From Metridium senile (taxonomy: Eukaryota; Cnidaria; Anthozoa; Actiniaria; Metridiidae), in contig OX459102.1 in NCBI GenBank assembly GCA_949775045.1, forward strand, positions 5,008,985 to 5,072,984: DNA of 64,000 nucleotides, given 5' to 3'. Made by a program: the position numbers and the translations under genes. This document shows, one piece after another, positions 1 to 11,279 of this stretch; position 1 is the stretch's first letter, and every line of letters starts with the position of its first letter. Below the pieces are notes generated by a model, which was not told the origin of the DNA, made no database searches, and saw nothing but the letters and a program-made list of their open reading frames with translations.

Positions 1-216
1 GAATGTGATTTTAGAAAAGTCATCGAAAACAAATTAATGAAAAATTTGCACTCTCAATTAAAGTTTCCACAATAAAATATGATTGAAAAACTCAAGAGCA
101 CCAAAATATCATAAATGAATGGTAAGCAACTTCGTTGGAATCTGATTATAGAAAGGTCATCGAAGACAAATTAATGAAACACTTGCACTCTCACTTAAAG
201 TTTCCACAATAAAATA
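1..216. repeat. Two diverged copies of a ~78-bp unit, 138 bp apart
   Basis: Bases 1-78 and 139-216 are near-identical; both begin GAAT.TGATT and end in TTTCCACAATAAAAT. The 60 bases between them are unrelated to the unit. The first copy starts at the window edge, so the array may continue upstream. No coding potential is seen. Confidence 0.75.
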
Positions 217-2841
217 ATTCTTAAACCACTGAAGGACGTCGTTTATTTTTGAAACATTTCCTCTCAAGCACTTTTCCAGTGCAAAACCTAAGTTATTTTT
301 GGCATTATCTAGTAGAGGGGAGATTTGTATGAGCATGCGCTAGACCGCTGAACTATTACAAATTCGAATGACCAGAATTGCTAATCGCTAAAGTGTTTGC
401 TGAGCAATCTCAATGTAATTGGTCGAAAAGGGTAAAGTAATGTATGCATGCAATGTCATTTCTCGCCTCTTTGATAATTAGCCAGCCATTGTATACCAAG
501 GTGCATTATAAAATAACTAATATATAACGCGCGCTCTCATTGGCTGAAACGTGAAAAAAACTGTGTTTCTATAAGAGCATAGAAACACGGTTTCAAGCGG
601 AGTGTCGCTGGATTTATCCGTAAAAATACAAAATCGTGTCGTCTAATGAAGAAGATCAAAACTTTTGTGTCAATTTTGACTTCGACGCCCTTCACCACTT
701 TAGAAGTCACGAACTAAAAAGTCTCTAACACTTTTAAGCTTTTAAAAATATTAAATCTGAGTTCACTGCAATACTCAAAGTAATTCAAATCGCGACAAGA
801 AGATCACAACACTACTTTGTCTACCGTAAAAGCACTTTTAATTCCTAAATAAGTACAAAGTAAATACAAAAAATCATTTTGATGTGCATTGAATTTACAC
901 AATAGTAGAAAAATAAACTTCAGCAAAAGCTACAAGCCTTAAAACTTACATGTACATCAAAACAGAGAAAGTTTTCCTTCGTCTAGCTTGCTTCAGTTCT
1001 CGGTAAAGTCGTTCGTCAAGCATTCTTTTGATTAAACTCTCATGTTATTCTTCTTGAAACCTTACATGCAGCTCAAACGGTCACTCAGAGCTTCCAGAGT
1101 TCCACAAATTCAAATCAGAGCTTCGACTTCAGAAGCGAAATAGGCAGAATTTTATCGACTTGCAAGATAGGCAAAGTGAAGCGTGAACACACGGCTTTGA
1201 GCAAAGCATGTTTCAGTGAAGTTGAAGTGGTTTTGCTCACGATTTCAGACTTTTCTAGTGTAGGTGAACTCTGAAATCCACTTTTAAATCCATGTTAACT
1301 TAATCATCGTTTGTTGTGGTCTTTATATTGACATTTTGTGAAGAATAAAGTCGATTTCTTCATCCCAATAAAATTATTTTTGACAAGTTTGAAACTCGCC
1401 TGGTGCGTTTAGAAATGTATGACGCATTTTGTTTGGTCGATTGCTTCATTTGACGACGTAAGGAGAATTTGTTGTGATCAAGCGCATTAAATGCAATTTA
1501 CCTTTATATCTTCGTTATTATCTGTTGTTGTTATTTTATAAAAGCATTAGAAGATATTTTCTTAATATTCAAGATTTCAAAAGCTAGTTTTCCTTGTTTA
1601 CTGAATTCAAATTCAATTGTAATCAAAACATATTTTTCCTGGTGATTATATTGGCAAAATCGAAGCTTTTCGACAATCTCCCATATCCCGTGGGAGTGGA
1701 GGTGAGTAAGCGAGTGACCCGCTGTGAAATGCAAATTTGCATATATGTTAAAATATTTGATTTTCTGGAAAAATCACCTTTTCATCGATGCATTTGCGTT
1801 AATTGCATTCTAATATTGCTTTTGAACCAGTTAAATGTATGTTTTATGATTTAAAACCAATCTAATGTATATATATATAATGTCCATCGATTTTGTTGAT
1901 TTTGTTATTTCTTGCATTTTACGATAATATTTTGTTTTTAATTGGAGTTGAAGTACAACTATTCCTCTTCATTTTGGCATAAATCGTTATTAGGGAATCA
2001 GAACTCTTGTATGAAAAAATTGGTTATGAAAAGTACCAAAATTACGATTTTCACAATAATCTATATCAAAATAAAACATACTGTTCAAAAGCTGTGATGA
2101 TGTTCTATAAACTGTGTAATTTTAATTACAAAATATGCAGAAGAAGAAGAAGCCACACGAGATCTACAAATTTTACATGCAAAGTATCAGGTGGGGTTGT
2201 ATCTGACCATTTATGAAAATACTCGAAGCTTACGTGAAACGGCTCTTAAGGTAGTTCGGGACCCAGCCGTTGTACGTAAAATTCACATAATCTCGTTTTT
2301 TAGCTTTAATGTTGCAAATAAGATGTAATCCTGCCGAGACGCCTAGACGTCGTAAGTAAGCATGTTGTCGTGGTATTAATCATTACATAAACCCTGTTTC
2401 TGGAGTATCATGGAGGGTGAGGGGTAGTCCTTTGGGTCTTAAACAGGGTGTGCATTTTTATGTCTAAAACAGGATCTAGAATATTATTAAAATATCATGT
2501 TTTTGTGCGTCTTAGATTAAACATTATTGCTTATTTTAGAGTATTTTTTTTTTTTTACAAAAAAGCGACTCACTATTTAAAAATCACTAATATAAGGTCC
2601 ATTTATGTTCCTGTGCTTCATGTGTTCATACTTCTAATAATGTTATCATTCATTGCTGCATTTACCGAGCTCGTTTACCGGGAGGACAAAATAAACCACA
2701 CGTGTCATGGAGTAATGGCTTAGGGGAAAAGCCCCCAAAGCCATTTTTAATACACAAATACATTGTTAATTATTATACTAAGTAAAATCTTAATTTGACC
2801 AGTGAAGGTAAGGGCAATAAAAACGAACGCACCAACAACAG
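217..2841. other. AT-rich non-coding stretch, no supported gene
   Basis: Open frames here are short and lack domain-like sequence. A small perfect inverted repeat, GTGTTTCTAT / ATAGAAACAC, sits at 563-588. No gene is claimed. The interval could be intergenic or intronic DNA upstream of the exons at 2842-3753. Confidence 0.5.
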
Positions 2842-2994
2842 TACATTACCGTGGACAGGCAAGAGGAGACGGAGGGCGATGCGTGTAGACTGTACGGTAT
2901 TTCGTATCAAAATGAGGACTATGGTGTTCGTCGCAAAGATTGGCTGACGGAATGCATCAGAAATGGTACATTAGTGCCATACGGAGATAATCTG
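2842..2994 (+). CDS. Candidate exon 1 of an unrecognised gene
   Basis: An open frame runs from an AG at 2840-2841 to a consensus donor, CTG|GTAAGA, at 2994/2995. The product ends with W-L-T-E-C-I-R-N-G-T-L-V-P-Y. This resembles the W-x3-C-I ending of a BRCT repeat, but the segment is too short to assign one. The donor phase (0) fits the next candidate exon. No initiator ATG is seen, so an upstream exon would be needed. The exon call rests on splice signals and frame only. Confidence 0.35.
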
Positions 2995-3268
2995 GTAAGA
3001 TCATATAACGATTTTCGACCAAATAAAAATCATAAAAACAAACTAAATGTTTTCTTTCTTGCATAAAAAAACTCTAAAAAAATATATTTATTTAACTATA
3101 TAGATTTATAATCAGCTATATAATGCTGACTCCTGACTCACTTGTAGACCACGGGGAACTAAGCACAATTGACATTCCCCTCCCCTCCCTGCACAGTGAA
3201 AGTTTTGCGTGTAAACTATACTCCTGTCCAGCAGCTTGCTTAACAAAAGTAACTTTTATTTGTCACAG

Positions 3269-3326
3269 ATGATCCACGAAGAAAACTTGGAATCTCCATT
3301 GAAACAGCAAAAAATACACCCAACAG
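3269..3326 (+). CDS. Candidate exon 2 of the same unrecognised gene
   Basis: A 58-nt exon lies between TTTGTCACAG and CAG|GTAACT. It enters in phase 0, matching the upstream donor, and leaves in phase 1. It encodes a short polar segment starting M-I-H-E-E-N. The good splice sites and matching phase support it; its size makes chance possible. Confidence 0.35.
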
Positions 3327-3408
3327 GTAACTTTATTCTCTTATGGTACAATTATAATTTGGAGACTGATAATAGAACAATATCTTAATGCGTTTTTTGT
3401 AACTGTAG

Positions 3409-3753
3409 TTGCAGCATTACGAATTAAACTGTCTGGGATGAGTAAATTCAAAAATAGGATTAAGGAGTTGAAGAATGTGATTGCAAAAAAGCTATACTTC
3501 ACTGAATATTGTGTTGAAGGAAGTAGAAATAGCAGAGAAATGTTGTGATCCCGGAATAGGAGTCTTTTTGGTTACTCCACAAGCAAGCAACGCCACGATA
3601 CAGTTCGGATGGGTCCCAAAGGACATGGTAAATCAAGTGCAAAGTATGTACAGCAATTTAAGTGATTTGACTGTAAAATTGAAGGACTTTAAAGAAAGAA
3701 TGCTGTCGGAAAGCTTTACGAAAACTGAAGTACTAATTGAAATATCAGATTAA
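3409..3753 (+). pseudogene. Candidate terminal exon with one frame break
   Basis: The acceptor is AACTGTAG at 3401-3408. In the phase set by the 58-nt exon the frame gives a helical stretch (KFKNRIKELKNVIAK) and stops at about 3549. A second open frame begins at 3481 and runs to a stop at 3753, giving a longer coiled-coil-like tail ending VLIEISD. The two are related by one base at the A6 run near 3485. That suggests either a sequencing or assembly indel or a real frameshift. The family is not recognised. Confidence 0.35.
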
Positions 3754-4237
3754 CATAGACCCCACATTCGATTTTGTTAAGTAATGATCCTTATAAAAAC
3801 AATAGCACTTCCTTTTGTTCTGCGGCATTTCACTTTCCCCACATCCAAATTGTGAATTTTTTCATTTTTTCTAATGGGATGTATTGATATATACACAGCA
3901 AGTTTTGGAACAACAATTTGTGTTTACGCGTTTCTGCAAAGTTTTATATAGAGTTAAAAGGTTTAAACCAATCAGAGGAGACAAAAGAAAGGAACGGTAG
4001 ACGGTAGTTTTCCCCACATAGAATTTCTCTATAATTTAACCTTAGTAGAACTATTTGTATAAGGAAATTATTGCATAAATAAGATTGAAATAAGTTGATT
4101 TGATTATCCACAAAGTTATGGCAATTTTTCATGTTTCAACCAATCAGACGACCAGTTTAAACAATATACTACAATTAACACCTTTGCACATTCCTTGTCG
4201 TTCCTGCTATCGTTCTTACGCAGATCGTTAGTACTTG
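3754..4237. other. Non-coding spacer, nothing recognised
   Basis: AT-rich sequence between the weak gene candidate and the GGAGCTCC-family repeat. Short frames only; no repeat relation to the rest of the window was noticed. Confidence 0.5.
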
Positions 4238-6062
4238 TTAATAGCGGAGCTCCCGCGCGGCCTGGAATTTCGGCGGGAACCAAAGTGACGCGCTCGCCAA
4301 ATAGCACTAGAAAAGTCAAACAAACAACAACAAAATACTACTTGCTAACAGCAGAGCTTTTATTAAGGTTACGGTCCACGTTCGCGGTGTGCTTTCACAT
4401 GCTCTCAGTTAAAAGTTTGTTTACCGCGTCATTTTACAATAATAATAGACATATTATATATCATTTTAAAGCTTATATAACAGAGAATAAGACTGTGTAT
4501 GTTTTGTTATATACAACAATTTTCTGTAAGATAAGCTCTTCGAAAAACCTCAAAATTAACAGCCTTCAATGCGAGTTGTTTAAAAAAGTATAAGTCAAAA
4601 AGTTCATACTGCTTTGCCGTCATTTCTTCGTTATTTCAATCAACACATATTGGTTTTCCAAACCGTGTCCAGTTTTTTTGATAAAATGCTTAGTTTTAGA
4701 GTTATGGCCCGTTTTGTTATTTAACTTGAAGTTTTAACAATGAGTCGACTTTGAAACACATTTATTCAAGAACGAAGCATTTTATCGAAAAAACTGGACA
4801 CGGTTTTGAACACATGTATGTGCTGATTGACATAATGCAGAAATGACGGCGAAGAAGTAGGAACTTTTGGACTTTTTTAATGAAAGCACTCGATTTTGAG
4901 GTTTTATGTGAAGCATTGGTTAAAGATATTATTTTTCTTAAAAAAAACTTACATAGTCTTATTCTCTGTTATATAAGCTTTAAAAAGATATATACTTTGT
5001 CTATCTTTATTGTTAAGTGACGCACTAAACAATTTTTAACTGAGAGCACCCCGCGAACGTGGACGGTAACCTTAATACAAAATATCAACGGACAAAGATG
5101 AACTTCAAAGAACATAAAGAGAGTTTTGACCGAAGAAGAACAAAAACTTGAAGGACACAAAAAAGAGAAATGTTATATTACTAAAGAAAAGCAAAAGAAT
5201 GATTTTAAAAGATCAAGAAAACGCAGATACCTTCGTGGAAAAATATTCAATAACTACAGCAATTAAAAAAAAATGATAAAGAAGCGACCTTGTTTGTCAT
5301 GAACTGTCTTCAAATCGCTTCCCTCGACACAGTTTATTGAAGGATTTTCAAGCTTGGCAGTTGAACCGGTTGAACTATGAACAATGTTTAATCCATCAAA
5401 ATTCAAGTGCATATATTTATTCGTCAAAGTATGATCAATGTCATTGAAGAGAAGAAAACCTCAGGAAAATAATCCCCGATAAGATTTGAGAGACAGTATT
5501 TTAATACTGAAAAACTGTTTGATATAACGAGCGTGAAAAAAACCAAACACCTAAAAACTTGCAATAATTAAGCCTCAAAAAGGAGTAATCCGTTCTCTGT
5601 TTTAATATAGAAAGAAAAAAAGAAAAGGTTTATCTCCATTTTATTTACTTTTTTAGATATAAACCGTACATGAAACGATGTTTGTGCATGTGTAAATTGT
5701 ACTTTTCGTGGCCTTTGGTCGATTGAAAAAGGTGTTTATTTATTATGTACTTTTTAAACCTCATCAACGGAAAATATCAAAGATGAATTGAAATACAAAC
5801 ATAATTTAAAATTGGTTGAATAACTTCTGGTTATTTAGCAATATTGACTATTTTATGCTTACTAAACGAGCATTTTTTTAGTAGTTTTTACTTCAAAGTC
5901 GCAAAATCCTTTTAAAATCCTTGTCTTTTCAAATCGATCTTGTGTTGGCAACTTATGCTTGAGGCTTTTAATTCCATTTCAAAATAACTTTTTGCATTTT
6001 TGTTTTGAAGAATTGCCATGACTACTTTTTAGTAAATCTAACACGATGAAAAGGGTTTTTTT
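4238..6062 (+). mobile_element. GGAGCTCC-family repeat, copy 1
   Basis: It begins AATAGCGGAGCTCCCGCGCG, followed by a GGCGGGAA box. It shares its body with minus-strand copies at 35578-37489 and 37490-38589. The 3' part (about 5575-6062) matches the reverse complement of 34870-35345. A decayed charged open frame (M-N-F-K-E-H-K-E-S at 5099) is also present in the other copies. A GC hairpin near the terminus, a K/R/E-rich frame and short internal tandem repeats in sister copies recall Helentron/HINE-type Helitrons, but this is inference. It carries a 705-bp insertion at 4367-5071. Confidence 0.6.
4367..5071. mobile_element. 705-bp foldback element with TTAA target duplication
   Basis: The element is almost wholly an inverted repeat. 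Termini are GGTTACGGTCCACGTTCGCG and its reverse complement, with arms of roughly 300 bp and more internal pairing around GATAAAATGCTTAGT / AAGCATTTTATC. TTAA flanks both sides (4363-4366 and 5072-5075). The sister repeat at about 38009 reads CTTTTATTAATACAAAA uninterrupted, so the unoccupied site is visible in this window. It has no coding capacity. TTAA duplications are known for Kolobok and piggyBac; a 2-bp TA duplication cannot be excluded because TTAA is palindromic. Confidence 0.8.
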
Positions 6063-6093
6063 ACAAAGAAATTTCCTTTTTTCCTTTTAATAC

Positions 6094-6119
6094 ATAATAA
6101 TAATAATAATAATAATAAT
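6094..6119. repeat. (TAA)n microsatellite at a LINE 3' end
   Basis: About eight TAA units. On the minus strand they form the 3' tail of the adjacent truncated CR1/L2-like element, as is common for such LINEs in invertebrates. Confidence 0.8.
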
Positions 6120-6879
6120 GATATCTTTATTTAACGAGAGTGACACTTTATCCTCAGATAATTTTCAAGTGGCTCTCAAATAAAATATAAATACAACTAT
6201 TATAATACAACTATAATTACAATACAATACAATACAATACAGTACAATACAATACAGTACAAATATAAAAGGTATAAGGTGAACTAAATTGATACTACCT
6301 ATACATGTCATATTGAATAAAATTTAACTATCTAAATAGAAAGGTATGTTGTAAAGGTTTGTTGTCAAATTTGTACGAAATTTATATTTAAAATTATCTA
6401 AAGAAGGAGCCTGTCTTATATCTAATGGAATTGCATTCTATAATTTGCTACCTAAAAAATTAAAAGTCCTTTGACCAAACGTTTTTCTATACAAGGGTAC
6501 ACTAAGATTGTTGTTTGTATTTCCTCTAGTATTTAATAAAGGTCTACTAACTATGAATTTATCTATGAGATACTGAGGAGCACTATAGTGAATACATTTA
6601 TACATTAAAACCGCTCTAAAATAATTGGCTCTTTCATCTACAGGGAGCCAATTTAATTCTTCTTTAATTTAATTTCTATTGACTTCTTATCCTGCTTACG
6701 TTTAATATCTAAAATAAGTGTGCCCGCTTTTTTTCTGTACTTTATGTACCCGTTTTAACTGATCTTTTGAACAGGTACTCCAGACAGCAATTCCATAATC
6801 AATGAGCGGTTGTATAAGGCTACTATAGAAAAGTTTACGTGCATAAAGTGGTAATAAATAAGAAGAGCTAATCTACTAT
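6120..6879 (-). pseudogene. CR1/L2-like LINE, C-terminal RT part and 3' UTR
   Basis: The minus strand encodes the post-catalytic part of a non-LTR reverse transcriptase: a segment reading SLIQPLIDYGIAVWSTC, then LKRVHKVQKKAG, then after a frame break LNWLPVDERANYFRA. An in-frame stop and at least one frameshift are present. It continues directly from the fragment at 10777-11279; a 3.9-kb element separates the two. The 3' end is the TAA tract at 6094-6119. It is a dead 5'-truncated copy. Confidence 0.8.
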
Positions 6880-7439
6880 TTAAGAGCGTTCCTCTGAGAA
6901 TATCGACCATAGGCGTGCAAAATGCCCAGAAACCGAATTTCTCATACTTTGCTCAAAGATAGCCCTCGATGTCCGTATCACAGAAATAATAGTGAAAGTT
7001 TCAACAGATTGTTATTTTAGGAGAAATTCGACATTTTAGGTTTGAAGGCTTGATAAGGCGATTTCCCGGCATCACACGTACTCCGCGAGAAATGCATTTT
7101 CGAAGTGTAAACAAAATTGAATTTTGAAACTGTATAGCTCTTTTAAAAGATCGATAAACACTTGTTATTTCAGCAGTAAAATAATTGTTTTTTATTTAGA
7201 ATTGAAAATTGAATGGAATTTTGAATTTGACCTAAATTTAGTCGATTTTCAATGCCTGAAAATAGCACAAATTGAGGAGTCAAAAAACCAACTTGTTACA
7301 TGACTTTATGAAATAAACAAATGTTCCTGTGAAAGAGCATCCTTTTAGCTTTTAGAAAATGTAAAAACATTTTTGGGCTACTAGAATTTCGACATTCTAG
7401 AGCTCCTCGAAAAGGCATTGTGGACGCTAAAAATAGCAT

Positions 7440-7471
7440 GTGTCACGGTGACGTGCGTGACATCGTGACAC
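7440..7471. other. GTCAC-rich near-palindrome inside the left arm
   Basis: Thirty-two bases with outer halves GTGTCACG and CGTGACAC and an inner GTCAC pair; the mirror copy is at 10184-10215 in the right arm. Clustered inverted GTCACG motifs inside long TIRs could be transposase or host-factor binding sites. The function is inferred only. Confidence 0.45.
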
Positions 7472-7892
7472 ACAAACGTCTGATCAATTATGCTAATAAA
7501 AACATTTCAATGGATTTCTGTCACAATTTTAATGCATTTTAACCCTTTTTATTTCTTTAGAACAATATTTTGTATATATAGACATTTTATATAATTTTTG
7601 ATACTTTTATTTTAGTATTTTATTTGTTAGGCATTGCCAAGTCCTCATTTCGTTTTGAGTAACATTACTAAATTAAGAAACGAAGCAATTCCGTAGAATT
7701 GAGGCTTCAAATATACACTATATCTATACTTAAATATGTCTATAGTTAAAATACATTGGTAAAGTTTTTGAATTGAAATGAAATTAAAAGCAGCGCTGTG
7801 CTGTAAAAATAATTAGCTAAATATATGTGCATAAATTTAATTGTTCTGCTTCAATAATTTGAGCGTGACCTTTTATTTATAGTATCTGGTAC

Positions 7893-9160
7893 AGTACAAA
7901 CACTAAAAGTGTGCAATACTTTGTACTATTTACTACGGTACCGGTGGCCCATAAATGTCACGGCAAATCTTTTATTATTCACGGCAAATCTTTTATTATT
8001 CACGGCAAATCTTTTATTGCTCGTGGCATATCATTTATTTATTCATCTATTCATGCATTTATTTACATATCTATTTTTTTATTGTTTACTTTATACTTTT
8101 TACACCAAATTTATATCATTACCACACATCATTTCCTTTTCATATATTCCTCCATGACATCCTTGTTTTTCGTGCTTTTAAAGCAATAATAGTTCACCTT
8201 TTTCGGTCATATTTTCGCCATTCCTCTTCCCCCTCCCATGCATCCCCGCTTATTTCATGAGTGTCTTTTAAAATACTTTTTTTTGATTTTTTATTCTATT
8301 TAACCCATTTACCCATATATTTCTTCTTTGTTTTTATTTATATTTTTTATCATATTTTTTATTACTGGTTCTTTCTTTCTCCAATTATTCTATATTCCAC
8401 CATCCATGCCCAATTTTTTTGTTTTTCATTTTCCATATTACTTCATTCATCTATTTACATTACTCGTTTTATTATATATCTAATTATATTTTCCGCTTTT
8501 TCATCCTTCTTTTTAATGTTTCGGTTATTCTTTCACATTTTTAAGTCCCACACTACGCCCAGGTCAATGCTTATCAGTTCATCGCTTTTACAAATTGACA
8601 TTGTAGCGTTTCTTAGTTTTTGCGATTCGAACTCAATGTTACATTGCAGTTTGTACTGCTACAGCTTTCTTTTAGTGTGCTAATTGGACCCATGTTTATC
8701 TTAAGTTGCGTTCTGAACATATGGAAAACTTTTGCATACCCGTATCCTCTATAAAACAAAGATTCGAGCCGTGATCATCTACTTCATTACCCCAGGAAGC
8801 CCGACACTAAGAACGGCTGCGAGGGAGACTAACGGTACTACTTCATCCGCTATCTTGAATTTTACACAGGAATGCCGCAGCTTCAGTTTTGTTTTCGTAA
8901 GTTTTGCCGTTAGTAACTGAAAGTTTTGCCGTGAATAATAACAGATTTGTCGTGAATAATAAAAGATTTGCCGTGAATAATAACAGATTTGTCGTGAATA
9001 ATAAAAGATTTGCCGTGAGTAATAAAGTTTTGCCGTGACATTTATGGGCCACCGTAATTTACCACTAAATAGTGTTGATTAAACAATAGAGAACAAAAGA
9101 ATTTGCATAATTTAGCAGTATTTAGTAGTATTTATGTTGCACACTTTTAGTGTTATCACT
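7893..9160. mobile_element. AGTACAAACACTAAAAGT MITE, split by a nested element
   Basis: The left part (7893-7936) and right part (9057-9160) together match the 141-bp MITE at 15684-15824, which is uninterrupted. The termini read AGTACAAACACTAAAAGTGT and a decayed reverse complement. A truncated inverted copy also sits at the inner edge of the right arm (about 9690-9776), so the MITE sequence is partly included in both arms of the host element. Confidence 0.7.
7937..9056. mobile_element. GGTGGCCC element with subterminal 21-bp repeats
   Basis: The termini contain CGGTGGCCCATAAATGTCAC and its reverse complement. Immediately inside, a 21-bp unit (ACGGCAAATCTTTTATTATT plus one base) repeats three times on the left (7959-8021) and about five to six times, inverted, on the right (8923-9040). 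Flanks read ATTTACTAC (7928-7936) and ATTTACCAC (9057-9065), a 9-bp duplication with one mismatch. A duplication this long suits MULE- or hAT-like elements. The interior is T-rich and non-coding. Confidence 0.7.
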
Positions 9161-9720
9161 CTACCGTAGTAGCTCTATCTAATACTTGTCAGTTCACTGA
9201 CGGAACAAAAAACAAAATCTTGTTCCTTATTTTCAGCTGTATGATCTTAAACCTCATGTGTTTTAGTTTCTTAGGTCTACTCTTCAATTTTTTGTGATGT
9301 ATGACTTGTTTTTATTCCAGATTGTCTACTGTATTTTGATTAAAAAATCATCATCATCTAAATTTCCGGTCAAATTAATAAGCCCCTCCCCTCTATTAAG
9401 CCCCCACTCCTTTAACTGCCCCCCTCTCCTTTAACCGCCCCCCTCTCTAACGAGCTTGAAATAAAAAGCCCCCACGTGGCTTTTAGAGGACTTACGGTAT
9501 GGTGAAATTAGCTTTGTTTTTAGGGCATTATGCCTGCGGACATTCACCAAGCTTTGGTGATCGATTATGCGTTATTATATTTTCATATTTTCGTTATTTC
9601 TCTGGACATTGTTGTTCTTTTCAGTTCATTGTTTATCTTTTATCTTCAATTCTCTTTTTTTTTTGCGTTTTTTTTATATGTTTTTTTGTTTGTTATTCTT
9701 TTGCTCTCTATTGTTTAATC
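9161..9720. other. Core of the giant element, no gene; C/T-rich block
   Basis: Contains a run of CCCC(T)CCC-type blocks at 9384-9450 and a T-rich stretch at 9650-9690. No coding similarity is seen. Confidence 0.5.
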
Positions 9721-10776
9721 AACACTATTTAGTGGCAAATAGTACAAAATATTGCACACTTTTAGTGATACTATAAATAAAAGGTCACGCTCAAATCATT
9801 GAAGCAGAACAATGAATTAAATTTATGCACATATATTTAGCTAATTATTTTTACAGCACAGCGCTGCTTTTAATTTCATTTCAATTCAAAAACTTTACCA
9901 ATGTTTTTAACTATAGACATATTTAAGTATAGATATAGTGTATATTTGAAGCCTCAATTCTACGGAATTGCTTCGTTTCTTAATTTAGTAATGTTACTCA
10001 AAACGAAATGAGGACTTGGCAATGCCTAACAAATAAAATACTAAAATAAAAGTATCAAAAATTATATAAAATGTCTATATATACAAAATATTGTTCTAAA
10101 GAAATAAAAAGGGTTAAAATGCATTAAAATTGTGACAGAAATCCATTGAAATGTTTTTATTAGCATAATTAATCAGACGTTTGTGTGTCACGATGTCACG
10201 CACGTCACCGTGACACATGCTATTTTTAGCGTCCACAATGCCTTTTCGAGGAGCTCTAGAATGTCGAAATTCTAGTAGCCCAAAAATGTTTTTACATTTT
10301 CTAAAAGCTAAAAGGATGCTCTTTCACAGGAACATTTGTTTATTTCATAAAGTCATGTAACAAGTTGGTTTTTTGACTCCTCAATTTGTGCTATTTTCAG
10401 GCATTGAAAATCGACTAAATTTAGGTCAAATTCAAAATTCCATTAAATTTTCAATTCTAAATAAAAATCAATAATTTTACTGCTGAAATAACAATTGTTT
10501 ATCGATCTTTTAAAAGAGCTATACAGTTACGAAATTCAATTTTGTTGACACTTCGAAAATGCATTTCTCGCGGAGTACGTGTGATGCCGGGAAATCGCCT
10601 TATCAAGCCTTCAAACCTAAAATGTCGAATTTCTCCTAAAATAACAATCTGTTGAAACTTTCACTATTATTTCTGTGATACGGACATCGAGGGCTATCTT
10701 TGAGCAAAGTATAAGGAATTCGGTTTCTGGGCATTTTGCACACCTATGGTCGATATTCTCAGAGGAACGCTCTTAA

Positions 10777-11279
10777 TTTGCTAATTAGTTTACTTATATG
10801 AGCGCACCAGCTCAAGTTCTTATCTATAGTCAGTCCAAGTAGTGTGTGACTTTCGACTTGCTTGATGACTTTAGAGTCGATTTCTACTTGAGTTGTGCAT
10901 GCATCTTTGGTCTTGTATCGTGAACCAATAGGCATAAACTCTGTTTCGGTGTGATTCAATACAAGGCGATTATTCGGTATCCAGTCAGCAATAGGACGTA
11001 GATCTTCATTCAAAGAATGCACCACATCAATAATTGTATTACCAGATGTATAGATTGTTGAGTCATCGGCGTACATATCTGCATTGGTGGAATGCATATG
11101 CAGCGTTAGATCGTTCATAAAGATTGAAAACAGCAGTGGACTTAATATCCCTCCTTGAAGGACACCATATTGGTTGGAGGTTATATCGGACAGGACTCCA
11201 CCAAGAAGAACAGCTTGATAACGATGTTGAAGATAAGATTCAAGTAGATTTATGCTTTTATTGTCGATATACAGTATCT
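10777..11279 (-). pseudogene. CR1/L2-like LINE, RT palm fragment
   Basis: The minus-strand frame has the reverse transcriptase palm: LQGGILSPLLFSIFMNDL, then the catalytic Y-A-D-D box (DMYADDSTIYTSG), then LLGLTIDKNLSW. An in-frame stop at about 11279 marks its 5' limit. It continues at 6879 once the inserted element is removed. Endonuclease and N-terminal parts are absent, so this is a 5'-truncated copy. Confidence 0.85.

Larger units (their letters stand above)
6884..10772. mobile_element. Giant long-TIR element, TTAA-flanked, no transposase
   Basis: It has terminal inverted repeats of about 1.05 kb (6884-7935 and about 9722-10772), both starting GAGCGTTCCTCTGAGAATAT. TTAA flanks it at 6880-6883 and 10773-10776. 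Removing the element and one TTAA restores the reading frame of the interrupted LINE across the junction, which validates the boundary. No transposase frame lies inside, so it is non-autonomous. TTAA duplication and a 5'-GAG terminus would fit the Kolobok superfamily; piggyBac is the alternative. The core holds a split MITE and another nested element. Confidence 0.85.

Noticed and set aside
8843..9052. Minus-strand frame with A-N-L-L-L-F-T repeats
   Set aside because: Arises from the 21-bp subterminal repeat (multiple of three) of the GGTGGCCC element.
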